From assembly GCF_002727185.1 (NCBI RefSeq), contig NZ_NIZW01000024.1, forward strand, positions 1 to 64,000: DNA of 64,000 nt, given 5' to 3'. Of the stretch, positions 35,191 through 43,065 are shown piece by piece. Numbering within the stretch: position 1 is the first letter of the stretch; each line of letters opens with the position of its first letter. The notes beneath the pieces are model-generated. The model was not told the DNA's origin, did not search any database, and was given only the letters and a program-made list of their open reading frames with translations. A program made the translations under genes and the position numbers. Source of the DNA: Rhodopirellula bahusiensis. GTDB taxonomy: Bacteria; Planctomycetota; Planctomycetia; Pirellulales; Pirellulaceae.

Positions 35191-36666
35191 TCAGCGTTTT
35201 TTACGTTTGAGTTTTCGTTTCAGCTTTTCGCGTTCTTTGCGTTGCTGGGCTTTCTCGGCCGGGGAAAGTCGTTTTCCCGTGCTCTGTTTTGTTTTCAAGC
35301 CGCCCATGCGGGGGTCGCCCGACATCGCGTTGGCTTGGATTTGACGCATCATCGCCATCCGATCGCCGCTGCCCTTCCCGGACATGGCTTGCATCATCGG
35401 CTTCATCACGTCGAATTGTTTGATCAATTGCGTGATGACTGGCGATTGAACGCCAGCTCCCTTGGCGATTCGGGTGCGACGGGTCGCATCGATCAGCTTT
35501 GGGTTTTTGCGTTCGGCGGGGGTCATCGAGTTGATCGCCCCGATGATTTGTCGGAGTTGGCCGCCGGCCGCTTCCGACTCCATCGCTTCTTTGAATTGGC
35601 CCATGCCAGGCATCAGGCCCATCATGCGTCCCATCAGCCCCGGTTGGGCGACTTTTTGCATCATGTTTTTGAAGTCGTCGAGCGAGAACTCGCCGCTGGC
35701 CATTTTGGCCTCCAGCTCTTCTCGTTCTTCTTCATCGACGATTCGGTGGGCTTCGCGAGCCGCGGCGACCATGTCGCCCATCTGCAAAATGCGGCTGGCC
35801 ATGCCTTCGGGGCGGAAGGGTTCAAGAGCATCAAAGTGCTCGCCCGTGCCCATGAATTTGATCGGGACGCCGGTGACTTCTTTGACCGACAGCAATGCTC
35901 CGCCGCGAGCGTCACCGTCGAGTTTTGTCATCACGACGCCGTCGAGTTCCAACGCGTCGTTGAACGCACCAGCACTGTTGACTGCGTCTTGCCCGGTCAT
36001 TCCGTCGACGACGAGGTAAACCTGGTCGGGGCCGACTTTTCGGTCGATCTTTTTCAGCTCGGCCATCAGTTCAGCGTCGATCGCCAAACGTCCGGCGGTG
36101 TCCAAGATCACAACGCGATTGCCATCGCGGCGGGCCATTTCGACGCCAGCTTGGCAGACCTTCACCGGGTCTTTGTGGTCGGTTTCCGCGTGGACGGGAA
36201 CGCCGAGCTGCGAACCGATGACTTTGAGTTGCTCGATGGCGGCGGGACGCTGCAAGTCAGCCGCGACCAAAAGTGGCGTGATGTCTTGTTCTTGCAGCAG
36301 TTTCGTGAGCTTGCCGCAGGTGGTCGTTTTTCCGCTTCCTTGCAACCCGCATAGCATGATGACGGTCGGGCCATCGGCTTTCAGGTTCAGTGCGGAGTCG
36401 ACTGGGCCGAGCGTTTCCACCAGCTCGTCGTAGACAATCCGAACCAGTTCTTCTTGTGGCCGAAGCGACAAAAGAACGCGTTTTCCGAGGGCTTTTTCGG
36501 AAACATGCCCCATGAAGTCCTGGACGACGCTGTAGCTGACGTCAGCTTCGAGTAGCGATTGTTCCACGATCTTCAGGCCATCGCGCATATTGCCTTCGGT
36601 CAGTTTGCCTTTACCAGACAAGCTTTTGAAAGCGGATTGCAGACCGTCGGAGAGGGAATCGAACAC
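35191..36666 (-). CDS. ffh: Signal recognition particle protein Ffh (SRP54)
   Basis: GTPase that binds SRP RNA and targets ribosomes making membrane proteins. 491 residues. The N domain begins MFDSLSDGLQSAFKSLSGKG. The G domain has the P-loop GLQGSGKTTT, DLQRPAAIEQL, the DTAGRLAID switch and TKLDGDARGGA. The Met-rich M domain (about 330-450) includes LMGRMMGLMPGMGQF and ends with a very basic stretch of Lys and Arg. Met content around MAMMRQIQANAM fits the signal-sequence groove. It is first in the minus-strand operon with rpsP 89 bases downstream. Confidence 0.97.
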   Translation of the reverse strand: MFDSLSDGLQSAFKSLSGKGKLTEGNMRDGLKIVEQSLLEADVSYSVVQDFMGHVSEKALGKRVLLSLRPQEELVRIVYDELVETLGPVDSALNLKADGPTVIMLCGLQGSGKTTTCGKLTKLLQEQDITPLLVAADLQRPAAIEQLKVIGSQLGVPVHAETDHKDPVKVCQAGVEMARRDGNRVVILDTAGRLAIDAELMAELKKIDRKVGPDQVYLVVDGMTGQDAVNSAGAFNDALELDGVVMTKLDGDARGGALLSVKEVTGVPIKFMGTGEHFDALEPFRPEGMASRILQMGDMVAAAREAHRIVDEEEREELEAKMASGEFSLDDFKNMMQKVAQPGLMGRMMGLMPGMGQFKEAMESEAAGGQLRQIIGAINSMTPAERKNPKLIDATRRTRIAKGAGVQSPVITQLIKQFDVMKPMMQAMSGKGSGDRMAMMRQIQANAMSGDPRMGGLKTKQSTGKRLSPAEKAQQRKEREKLKRKLKRKKR

Positions 36667-36961
36667 GCGTCGGAGGGGGCGGGCGAAAGGGTGGTTTTTT
36701 GAGGAAAGCCCGGCAGTTTATCCAAGATGCTGCGGTTTTGTAAATGGAGAGAACGGCGAATTCCGCTGGGAAACGTTTTCGGGGGACCGTAGGAGGTTTG
36801 GTTGTTCGTCTGACGGAGTTGCGTCGTGAATCATTCGGCGACGGGCCGGCGGACAACTGTCGTCGCTCCGCGACTGGTCGTGCGTGTTGGGGTGAGCCAA
36901 CAACCGCGGAGCGGTGAGAGGGGGCGGTTCAATATCTTCGCCCCGGACGGGGCCGTCGTTC

Positions 36962-36985
36962 GTAGCTCGGGGCGGAAGCCCCGAG
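36962..36985 (+). repeat. GTAGC-headed hairpin, CTCGGGGC stem
   Basis: GTAG is followed by CTCGGGGC, the loop GGAA and GCCCCGAG, a perfect eight-pair stem with a GNRA-type loop. The head matches the other GTAGC hairpins while the stem differs. Confidence 0.65.
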
Positions 36986-37074
36986 ATGGATGGCAGAAAA
37001 CGGCCCGTCGGCCCGGATGGGGCCGTCGTGGGGAGAGTTGTGTGGTGCCTCGCTGACGCGTCGGGTTTCCATTT

Positions 37075-37099
37075 CGACGGCCTTGGAAGGCCATCGTAC
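37075..37099 (-). repeat. GGCCTT hairpin with GTAC head
   Basis: CGACGGCCTT and AAGGCCATCG pair around GG with one mismatch, followed by TAC. On the minus strand the element begins GTACGATGGCC. It resembles the GTAG-headed hairpins but with GTAC at the head. Confidence 0.45.
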
Positions 37100-37237
37100 G
37101 GCGAGCACGAGCACGACTAGGAGCTAGGAGCTCCTCGTGACCTAACGTGTCACTCCGGTTGCGATCCTATGTGTGTCGCCGGGAGGTTCACTCGGCGGCG
37201 GACCCCCGCAACCGCCTTTTCACGGAAGATCAATCCC

Positions 37238-37648
37238 ATGGCTAAGTTTTACGTTCAGTGTGGTGCCCGCTCTTTGGTCGTCGACGCAATGGATGCCGAT
37301 GCCGCCGCGATGCACAGCGTCGATCTCGCGATGCAGCCTCATTTGTGGATCTATGACGACGAAGGTTTGACCGATTCCGATCGGCACAGCCACGTGATGC
37401 TGGAGGCGTTGATGCACATGGCCACCGAAATTCGTGTCAGTGAACAAGGTTTCGATCGCGTCGATGCAGCCCGCTTTGGCACGCCGGACATGGTTCACCA
37501 ATGGCACCAAACCATGGTCGGGCTGGCTCGCTTGATGATGGCGGCCGGTTTGGCTTCCCGGCCAATGCGGCAGTTGGCGACCGCCGCGGTGGGAAAGTCC
37601 GTTTGCAACATTCCCCCGGAAGCCGATTCCAAACGGTTGCCTCGATGA
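37238..37648 (+). CDS. Small conserved-looking hypothetical protein
   Basis: 136 residues from ATG 37238; the frame is open further upstream to 37169 but the preceding part is low-quality sequence. It begins MAKFYVQCGARSLVVDAMDA, then a segment rich in Asp, His and Met (about 20-60) and a helical middle containing VSEQGFDRVDAARFGTPDMV. No signal peptide or transmembrane helix was seen. I do not recognise the family. Codon use is like the neighbouring housekeeping genes, so it is probably real. It is not in an operon, being followed by repeat elements. Confidence 0.7.
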   Translation: MAKFYVQCGARSLVVDAMDADAAAMHSVDLAMQPHLWIYDDEGLTDSDRHSHVMLEALMHMATEIRVSEQGFDRVDAARFGTPDMVHQWHQTMVGLARLMMAAGLASRPMRQLATAAVGKSVCNIPPEADSKRLPR

Positions 37649-37678
37649 TCGGGCGAGCTCGACAGGCAACAGCAGCCC

Positions 37679-37707
37679 AATTTGCAGTTTGCAATTGTCA
37701 ATTTAAC
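37679..37707 (-). repeat. ATTGCAA-type repeat
   Basis: On the minus strand it contains ATTGCAAACTGCAAATT, matching the copies at 23006, 42816, 42904, 53554 and 60222. It is AT-rich against the local background. Confidence 0.5.
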
Positions 37708-37775
37708 TTTTTCAATGCTCGCCCTTCCCTCGTTTCGCTCGCAGTTCCCGAAGGGAAAGGCAATGCCATATCACT

Positions 37776-37885
37776 TCACCCTCCCTTTGGGAGGGTCGGC
37801 CCGCTTCGGGCCGGGGAGGGTTACGCGCTGGAACCGATGCTGAGCCCTCCCCTCGCTTCACTCGACCCTCCCAAAGGGAAGGTGA
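37776..37885 (+). repeat. 110-bp TCACCCTCCC element, copy 2
   Basis: Same length, orientation and ends as 33204-33313, including the central GGGCCGGGGAGGGTTACGCG block. A decayed half copy (TTCCC...GGGAA arms with a CCTCG..CGCTCG core) lies just upstream at about 37720-37760. Confidence 0.85.
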
Positions 37886-37890
37886 TGATA

Positions 37891-37937
37891 GATGCCCTGC
37901 AATGCAGGGCATCCATCGAGCGGAGTCGATGGGCGAC
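37891..37937. repeat. Perfect 23-base palindrome plus shared 26-base hairpin
   Basis: GATGCCCTGCA (37891-37901) and TGCAGGGCATC (37903-37913) flank a single A. The adjoining 37912-37937 is an exact inverted copy of 26877-26902, which itself forms a CCATCGA/TCGATGG hairpin. It lies 18 bases from the stop of the convergent glycosyltransferase gene. Confidence 0.7.
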
Positions 37938-37954
37938 ATTGGTGCCGGCTGGGT

Positions 37955-38752
37955 TCAGCTGGCGGCTCGCTTGGAGTTTTTGCCGCAAGGCGAATTGGCT
38001 TGATCGTTCTTGCCGCGTCCTTTACGGAAACGTCCTTCGCGGCAAGCCAGGTCGACCGCATCGTCTAAGACTTGGTTGTAGTAATTCAGCCGAGTTTCGG
38101 CGTGATCCAGCGACCCGCCGAAGGAGCGCTCGAGGTCCAGGTAGATCAGTGGTACCGGCAATTCGGTGACATGAAGACCCGCCGCAGCGGCTTCGACCCA
38201 CAATTGCAGCGGCATCGCGTAGCCATCATCGGTGATCTTCAGCTCTCGCAACCCCTCGGTCCGATAGGCTTTGAAGCCGCAGAAGGCGTCCGTCAGCGAA
38301 AAGCCAAGACGTCGATTGATGTCCGCCGTGATCCGACGATTGATGAACATTCTTTCTTGCGGAGGCGCGTCGTCGCCTTCGAATTGCTTCAGGTAACGGC
38401 TGCCAGAAACAATGTCTGCGTGGCGTCCGGCCTCGATGAACTCTGGGATTCGGCAGGGTTGATGTTGGCCGTCGCAGTCCAGCGTCACAACACCTTCGTA
38501 ACCGTTCTCGATTGCGTACGCGAAAACAGATTGCAGGGCCGCGCCATAGCCGCGATTTTTCGGGTGGTGCACCACTGCGACGGATTCCGGCAATCGATTC
38601 GCCCAGTCATCCAGTCGCTGGGACGTTCCGTCTGTGCTGCCGTCATTGACCACCAGAATTTGGTCGGCGTGCTGGAGGACGTTTTCGAGGACTTCGTCGA
38701 CGTATTGGGCTTCGTTGTAGACGGGAAGTGCGGTCAGCCAAGATTTCATCAT
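37955..38752 (-). CDS. Family 2 glycosyltransferase (dolichyl/polyprenyl-phosphate mannose synthase-like)
   Basis: 265 residues from the ATG at 38752, where an AGAG-rich stretch precedes and the fold starts at once (LTALPVYNEAQYVDEVL). An upstream in-frame Met at 38878 would add 42 poorly matching residues. GT-A fold motifs are present: LVVNDGSTDGTSQRLDDW for nucleotide binding, NRGYGAALQ, and the DxD-type TLDCDGQHQP. No C-terminal transmembrane helices are visible, so it is a soluble or peripheral enzyme transferring a sugar to a lipid or other acceptor. The C-terminus is basic (RKGRGKNDQ onwards). Acceptor and donor cannot be told from sequence. Confidence 0.9.
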   Translation of the reverse strand: MMKSWLTALPVYNEAQYVDEVLENVLQHADQILVVNDGSTDGTSQRLDDWANRLPESVAVVHHPKNRGYGAALQSVFAYAIENGYEGVVTLDCDGQHQPCRIPEFIEAGRHADIVSGSRYLKQFEGDDAPPQERMFINRRITADINRRLGFSLTDAFCGFKAYRTEGLRELKITDDGYAMPLQLWVEAAAAGLHVTELPVPLIYLDLERSFGGSLDHAETRLNYYNQVLDDAVDLACREGRFRKGRGKNDQANSPCGKNSKRAAS

Positions 38753-39371
38753 TCGTTTCTCTTTCGGTTCTTTCGCGTGCACAAGCAGGAAGCTGGCACG
38801 GCGTTTCGATGTTCGCGATCCGGTCGCTGGAATGTTGGGCTGGATCGCCGCGGTCAAGCGAGTCGTGATTTCACTCAATCAGAAATCAGTCGCTCAAGCG
38901 GAGAGCATCCAATTAAAGCGAAACCGGCACCGTCAAAATGTTGCCGAGTCGCGGTGTTCCGCCAGTCAGCGTTTCAGTCAGGGAAGCCAGATCACGGTGA
39001 AGTAAACCCCTGGTGGGAGCTTGCTTTTGCACGCCAGTCCTCGATGTCGTTCCAATTTGACCGCGATTGTGACAGGTTTTCCTTCACATTCCCACGGTTG
39101 CAACCGATGTGCCCCGGTGAAGGCCTCACTTCAAAAAACCAAGAAAAAAATCCGAATCGCTTGGGCTAGTTGAGGTTGACGCTGCTGCTGGCCTTCGCCA
39201 AACTCCCCCGCTTCGATCGCAACCCAGTCTTTTTTGGGTTCCGTTCGTTTAACAAGTGGGAGATTCTGCCGCCGGGCGTTCTTTCAGCCGATTGTATCAG
39301 TTGGCTGGTTTTAGAGAGCTTGGGCCTGCGTGGAATCGCCATACCACCCGACACAAATGAGTCGTGACTAA
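38753..39371. other. Divergent promoter region between the glycosyltransferase and rplA
   Basis: About 620 bases. AACCCA and TGGGTT around a T run at about 39220-39242 form a small hairpin that could be an attenuator ahead of rplA. No tRNA, rplK or secE/nusG was found here. No gene is supported; frames on the plus strand are antisense to the glycosyltransferase. Confidence 0.4.
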
Positions 39372-40049
39372 ATGGGAAAGAAATCCAAGCGGTATCGCGC
39401 CGCCCTCGAAAAACAGCCCAAGGAAATGCTTCCTTTGGGCAAGGCTGTCGAGGTATTGAAAACATACGACGCCACGAAGTTTGACCAAACGGTCGAAATT
39501 CACATGCGTTTGGGCGTGGATCCAAACCAGGCCGACCAAATCATCCGTGGCTCACTTGTCTTGCCTCACGGCATTGGCAAGACCCAACGCGTGGTCGTGT
39601 TCGCCAAGGGCGACGCTGCCAAAGCGGCTGAAGAAGCCGGTGCGGATGAAGTTGGCCAAGAAGAATTGGCCAAAAAAATCAAAGATGGCTGGACGGACTT
39701 CGACGTCTGCATCGCCGCCCCCGACATGATGGGATTGGTTGGACCTTTGGGCCGAGTACTCGGTCCTCGTGGTTTGATGCCGAGCCCGCGTGCTGGAACC
39801 GTGACACCTGACGTCGGTAAAGTCGTCGGTGAGTACAAGGCCGGTAAGGTTGAGTTTCGAAACGACAAGGGTGGCAACGTCCACGCGATGGTCGGCAAGA
39901 TGAGCTTCGATGCGAACAAGCTCGAAGAAAACATCGCGTCGTTCGTCGACTTTGTGTCGGCAATGAAGCCTCAGTCCATCAAAGGCACGTACATCAAAGG
40001 CGTGGCGATCTGTGCGACGATGACACCTAGTGTTCGCGTCGCCACCTAG
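39372..40049 (+). CDS. rplA: 50S ribosomal protein L1
   Basis: Forms the L1 stalk that moves E-site tRNA; in many bacteria it also represses its own operon by binding leader mRNA. 225 residues, normal. It begins [14 protein letters not shown], with [68 protein letters not shown] and a C-terminal [16 protein letters not shown]. Unusually, rplK (L11), its near-universal partner, is not upstream. The downstream gene is rplJ after 173 bases. Confidence 0.97.
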   Translation: MGKKSKRYRAALEKQPKEMLPLGKAVEVLKTYDATKFDQTVEIHMRLGVDPNQADQIIRGSLVLPHGIGKTQRVVVFAKGDAAKAAEEAGADEVGQEELAKKIKDGWTDFDVCIAAPDMMGLVGPLGRVLGPRGLMPSPRAGTVTPDVGKVVGEYKAGKVEFRNDKGGNVHAMVGKMSFDANKLEENIASFVDFVSAMKPQSIKGTYIKGVAICATMTPSVRVAT

Positions 40050-40222
40050 CTGCACGGGTTGGCCGGATGATTTCGATCGTCAGGCCGTCCCGATCAACCA
40101 GCATCATGGCCGAAAGCGTTGGTTTTCAGATTGATGTTGGTGGATCAATGTTTTTTGGTCCAACCCCAAACGATCACATCCAACTGCGGCCAAGGTTTGG
40201 CTCTTTCGAGTGAAAAAATCCG
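40050..40222 (+). promoter_or_regulatory. Possible L10 leader region ahead of rplJ
   Basis: A 173-base untranslated spacer lies exactly where the autoregulatory L10(L12)4-binding leader occurs in other bacteria. GTTGG/CCAAC-type complementarity near 40134-40165 and GGCCGG/CAGGCCG near 40061-40086 suggest stems. I could not confirm the kink-turn that defines the element, so this is placement-based. Confidence 0.35.
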
Positions 40223-40747
40223 ATGAGTAAATACGTCAAAGAACTGGTGACTCGCGATCTCAAGCGTCGGCTTGAAGGCGTGGAGGATGCCGTGTTGGTC
40301 AATTGCACCGGTATGGATGCGAACACGACCAACGAGCTGCGTGGCGAACTGGGCCAAAAAGACATCCAGATGATGGTTGTCAAAAACTCACTCGCCCGAC
40401 GCGCCACTGAAGGCACGTCTCTCTTCCCCGCGTTCGAAGGAACGAATGGGCAAGTCGCCGTGCTCTGGGGCTCAAGCGACTTCGTCAGTCTGGTAAAGGA
40501 AGCCGTCCGACTGGACAAGGACAAAGAGAAGTTCGAACAGTTCGTCACGACGGGCGGCGTTCTGGACGGTGAAAAGCTGGATCCAGAAGCGGTCAATGCG
40601 GTCAGCAAATGGCCAAGCCGTGAAGAACAAATTTCCATGTTGGTCGGTCAGATGCTTGGCCCAGGTGCAACACTCAGTGCTGCAATGCTTGGCCCCGGCA
40701 AGACCCTCAACAGCCAGATCAAGTCCAAGGGCGAAGGCGACGAATAG
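40223..40747 (+). CDS. rplJ: 50S ribosomal protein L10
   Basis: Base of the L7/L12 stalk. 174 residues, normal. MSKYVKELVTRDLKRRLEGV is followed by DAVLVNCTGMDANTTNELR and MVVKNSLARRA, the conserved rRNA-binding half. A C-terminal helix (MLVGQMLGPGATLSAAMLGP) binds L12 dimers. It lies between rplA and rplL in the expected order. The L12-binding helix is present once and followed by a Lys/Glu-rich tail. Confidence 0.97.
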   Translation: MSKYVKELVTRDLKRRLEGVEDAVLVNCTGMDANTTNELRGELGQKDIQMMVVKNSLARRATEGTSLFPAFEGTNGQVAVLWGSSDFVSLVKEAVRLDKDKEKFEQFVTTGGVLDGEKLDPEAVNAVSKWPSREEQISMLVGQMLGPGATLSAAMLGPGKTLNSQIKSKGEGDE

Positions 40748-40844
40748 TCGTCTCCGCTCGACCAGCCGGAGCCTTTGTCCTTGCCCCGGCTTTTTCCCTG
40801 AACCATTTCCGAATCACCTTTTTCGTTTTTGAGGTAGTTTGACT

Positions 40845-41261
40845 ATGTCCGATGAAGCAACCGCTGTCGCAGAATTCAGCGCAGAAGCAAAAGAACTGGG
40901 CGACAAAATCGCCAACATGACCCTGAAGCAAGCCAAAGAATTGAGCGACTACCTCAAGGATGAGCATGGCATTGAGCCTGCCGCCGGCGGTGGCGCTGTG
41001 ATGATGGCTGGCCCTGGCGGAGACGCTGGTGGTGCTGCTGAAGTGGAGCAAACCGAATTCGACGTTGTCTTGACCGGTTTCGGCGAGAAGAAGCTGAACG
41101 TCGTCAAGGTCGTCAAGAACATCACTGGCGCATCTTTGATGGACGCCAAGAAGATGGTCGAAGGCTGCCCAGCAACTCTGAAAGAAGCCGTCTCGAAAGA
41201 AGACGCCGAAAAGGTCAAAGCCGAAATCGAAGAAGCTGGCGGCTCGGTCGAACTCAAGTAG
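40845..41261 (+). CDS. rplL: 50S ribosomal protein L7/L12
   Basis: Stalk protein that recruits translation GTPases. 138 residues. The ATG at 40845 has GAGG about ten bases upstream and was preferred over an in-frame TTG at 40839. The N-terminal dimerisation region (about 10-40) is followed by a Gly/Ala hinge (about 47-65: AAGGGAVMMAGPGGDAGGAA) and the C-terminal domain with EFDVVLTGFGEKKLNVVKVV and ITGASLMDAKKMVEG. rpoB normally follows, but here a terminator does. Confidence 0.97.
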   Translation: MSDEATAVAEFSAEAKELGDKIANMTLKQAKELSDYLKDEHGIEPAAGGGAVMMAGPGGDAGGAAEVEQTEFDVVLTGFGEKKLNVVKVVKNITGASLMDAKKMVEGCPATLKEAVSKEDAEKVKAEIEEAGGSVELK

Positions 41262-41304
41262 TTCGGAGCCGGATTGGTTCGTTCGGAAATCGGTCAAATC
41301 AGTC

Positions 41305-41344
41305 AATGATCGCGAATTCATTCATTTGAGTTCGCGGTCATTTT
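41305..41344 (+). terminator. Intrinsic terminator after rplL
   Basis: AATGATCGCGAA (41305-41316) pairs with TTCGCGGTCATT (41331-41342) with one G-U, and the stem runs into TTTT. It shows that the rplA-J-L transcript ends here rather than reading into rpoBC. The remaining 250 bases before the next gene show nothing further. Confidence 0.8.
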
Positions 41345-41601
41345 GCTGCGCGGACGCAAGCTTGTTCGCGGCTTCTGCGGTTCCGAATCGCTTGTCGTTG
41401 GTCGCTTTGATTCGCTGCAATGTGTGGTTTGAATCCATCGATTTGCATCACGACCTGCTTTGCTTTAGCTAGACTGGGGATCCGGTTTGCATTGAATGCT
41501 GCGCTGCCAATTCGTTGGAAGTCGCCTTCCATGCGATTGCCGTTGATCCACCCATCATGATTCTCTCGCCCCCACCTCTGAGTCGTCAGGAACAGCCCAC
41601 C

Positions 41602-42546
41602 ATGTTGCCACGTCGTCATTTTTTGCAGTCACTCGCCGCTACCACCGCCGTCGCTGGAATCGCGGGCTCGCGAATGTTGGCTCATGCCCACGAAGGTCAT
41701 GACCACGATCACGCTCCATTCAAAATTTCGTTGGCTGAATGGTCGCTGCACCGCACGCTTCGCGATGAGTCGGTTGGAATCACTAACTTGGATTTTCCAA
41801 AGGTTTCCAAAGAGCAGTTTGGGATCGATGCGATTGAGTACGTCAATCAATTCTTTAAGGACAAAGCTCGCGACGAGAAGTATCTGACGGACCTGAAAGG
41901 ACGATGCAGCGACAACGGCGTGAAGAGTTTGCTGATCATGGTCGACGGCGAAGGCCGCTTGGGCGATCCAGACGAAGCGGCTCGTGCGAAAGCCGTCGAG
42001 AACCATCATCAATGGGTCGATGCGGCGAAGTTCCTCGGTTGCCATTCCATTCGTGTGAATGCTGCTAGCGGCGGATCGTACCTCGAGCAAATTGGTTATG
42101 CCGCTGATGGTTTGAGCCAACTCAGCGAGTACGCCGCGAAGCAAGACATCAACGTGATCGTTGAAAACCACGGCGGCTTGAGCAGCAACGGTGCTTGGTT
42201 GGCAGTTGTGATGGAACGCGTTGGCATGGACAACTGCGGCACTCTGCCTGACTTCGGCAACTTCTTCATCTCGCGTGGCAAGAATGCGAACGAGTTCGAT
42301 CGCTATCACGGCGTGCAGGCTTTGATGCCGTACGCAAAAGCGGTCAGTGCGAAGACGCATGACTTCGACGAAGAAGGCAATGAGACGCACACCGACTACT
42401 TGAAGATGATGAAGATCGTCACCGAGTTCGGATACAACGGCTACGTTGGCATCGAATATGAAGGTGGTGGTCTGAGCGAAGCCGATGGCATCAAAGCCAG
42501 CAAGAAATTGCTCGAACGCGTCCGCGACGAATTGGCGAAGGCCTGA
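41602..42546 (+). CDS. Tat-exported sugar isomerase/epimerase-like TIM-barrel protein
   Basis: 314 residues from ATG 41602. An in-frame ATG at 41557 would put extra residues before the signal and was rejected. The N-terminus [20 protein letters not shown] is a twin-arginine signal, followed by a His/Asp-rich stretch ([12 protein letters not shown]) that may bind metal. The rest fits the xylose-isomerase-like TIM-barrel family: [55 protein letters not shown] and YVGIEYEGG. Carboxylate and His ligands of a divalent metal site are expected in ENHGG and IEYEG. Substrate is unknown; such exported members are abundant in planctomycetes. A second member lies at 60369-61274. Confidence 0.88.
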   Translation: MLPRRHFLQSLAATTAVAGIAGSRMLAHAHEGHDHDHAPFKISLAEWSLHRTLRDESVGITNLDFPKVSKEQFGIDAIEYVNQFFKDKARDEKYLTDLKGRCSDNGVKSLLIMVDGEGRLGDPDEAARAKAVENHHQWVDAAKFLGCHSIRVNAASGGSYLEQIGYAADGLSQLSEYAAKQDINVIVENHGGLSSNGAWLAVVMERVGMDNCGTLPDFGNFFISRGKNANEFDRYHGVQALMPYAKAVSAKTHDFDEEGNETHTDYLKMMKIVTEFGYNGYVGIEYEGGGLSEADGIKASKKLLERVRDELAKA

Positions 42547-42573
42547 GTTTTGTTCGCAACGATTTGAATACGA

Positions 42574-42601
42574 GAACCCGGCGTACCGCGTCGGGTTTTT
42601 T
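42574..42601 (+). terminator. Intrinsic terminator after the TIM-barrel gene
   Basis: AACCCGGCG and CGTCGGGTT pair with one G-U around a short loop, followed by a run of T residues. It lies about 28 bases after the stop codon. Confidence 0.8.
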
Positions 42602-42648
42602 CATTGGCGGGAAGTGAGAAAGGACCTCAGAGCCGCAGAACCACAGGG

Positions 42649-42773
42649 GTAGGTCAGGTTCCACCTGGAAATCGTTCTTCGCCGAGCAAGTCCATTCTCT
42701 CGAAGGCGTGTTGATTAGTCGCCTCGCTTGGTTCTCAAGCATTGGCTCGACTGCCATGTGGAACATGGCCTAC
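42649..42773 (+). repeat. GTAGG...CCTAC element, copy A (125 bp)
   Basis: Left end GTAGGTCAGGTTCCACCTGG and right end CCATGTGGAACATGGCCTAC, each able to form a hairpin. The middle (TTCTTCGCCGAGCAAGTCC...GGCGTG...) is nearly identical to copy B 170 bases downstream. Its left hairpin is slightly decayed (GTCAGG instead of GCCAGG). Confidence 0.85.
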
Positions 42774-42815
42774 TGTTGAACGATCGGGGGGCCTTGTGAG
42801 AGAAAGCATACTAGA

Positions 42816-42929
42816 ATTGCAAATTGCAAAATGGACATTGCAAATCGGTAATTGTCCGGCGGTGATGTTATGCCGCTTGCCGGGACAAAGCACTTTGCCC
42901 TTTGCATTGATCAATTTGCACTTTGCAAT
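42816..42929. repeat. ATTGCAA-type inverted pair
   Basis: The left arm at 42816-42845 (ATTGCAAATTGCAAAATGG...) and right arm at 42904-42929 (inverted, TTTGCACTTTGCAAT) flank about 58 bases containing CCGG-rich sequence. It fills the space between copies A and B of the GTAGG element. Confidence 0.6.
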
Positions 42930-42940
42930 CGACTCATGAT

Positions 42941-43065
42941 GTAGGCCAGGTTCCACCTGGCGATTGTTCTTCGCCGAGCAAATCTATTCTCTCGAAGGCG
43001 TGTTGATTAGACGCCTCGCTTTGTTCCAAAGCATCGGGTTGGGTGCCATGTGAGACATGGCCTAC
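42941..43065 (+). repeat. GTAGG...CCTAC element, copy B (125 bp)
   Basis: Left end GTAGGCCAGGTTCCACCTGG, right end CCATGTGAGACATGGCCTAC. The right end overlaps the last codon of fmt: the minus-strand head GTAG supplies the TAG stop at 43062-43064. Confidence 0.9.

Larger units (their letters stand above)
36667..37237. other. Intergenic region with GC-rich hairpins
   Basis: Lies between divergent ffh and a small hypothetical gene. It contains GTAGC-type hairpin 36962-36985, a CCCCGGACGGGG stem near 36941-36952 repeated in similar form near 37011-37023, a GGCCTT/AAGGCC hairpin at 37075-37099, and GGAGCTCC-type palindromes near 37118-37136. No further gene was supported. Confidence 0.45.

Noticed and set aside
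37501-38169. 222-residue plus-strand frame across the repeats
   Set aside because: It runs through the 110-bp element and the palindrome, overlaps two real genes, and has no sensible composition.
42649-43065. Possible CRISPR array from repeated blocks
   Set aside because: Only two copies about 290 bases apart, each 125 bp with internal hairpins and inverted ends, and no short regular spacers or cas genes.
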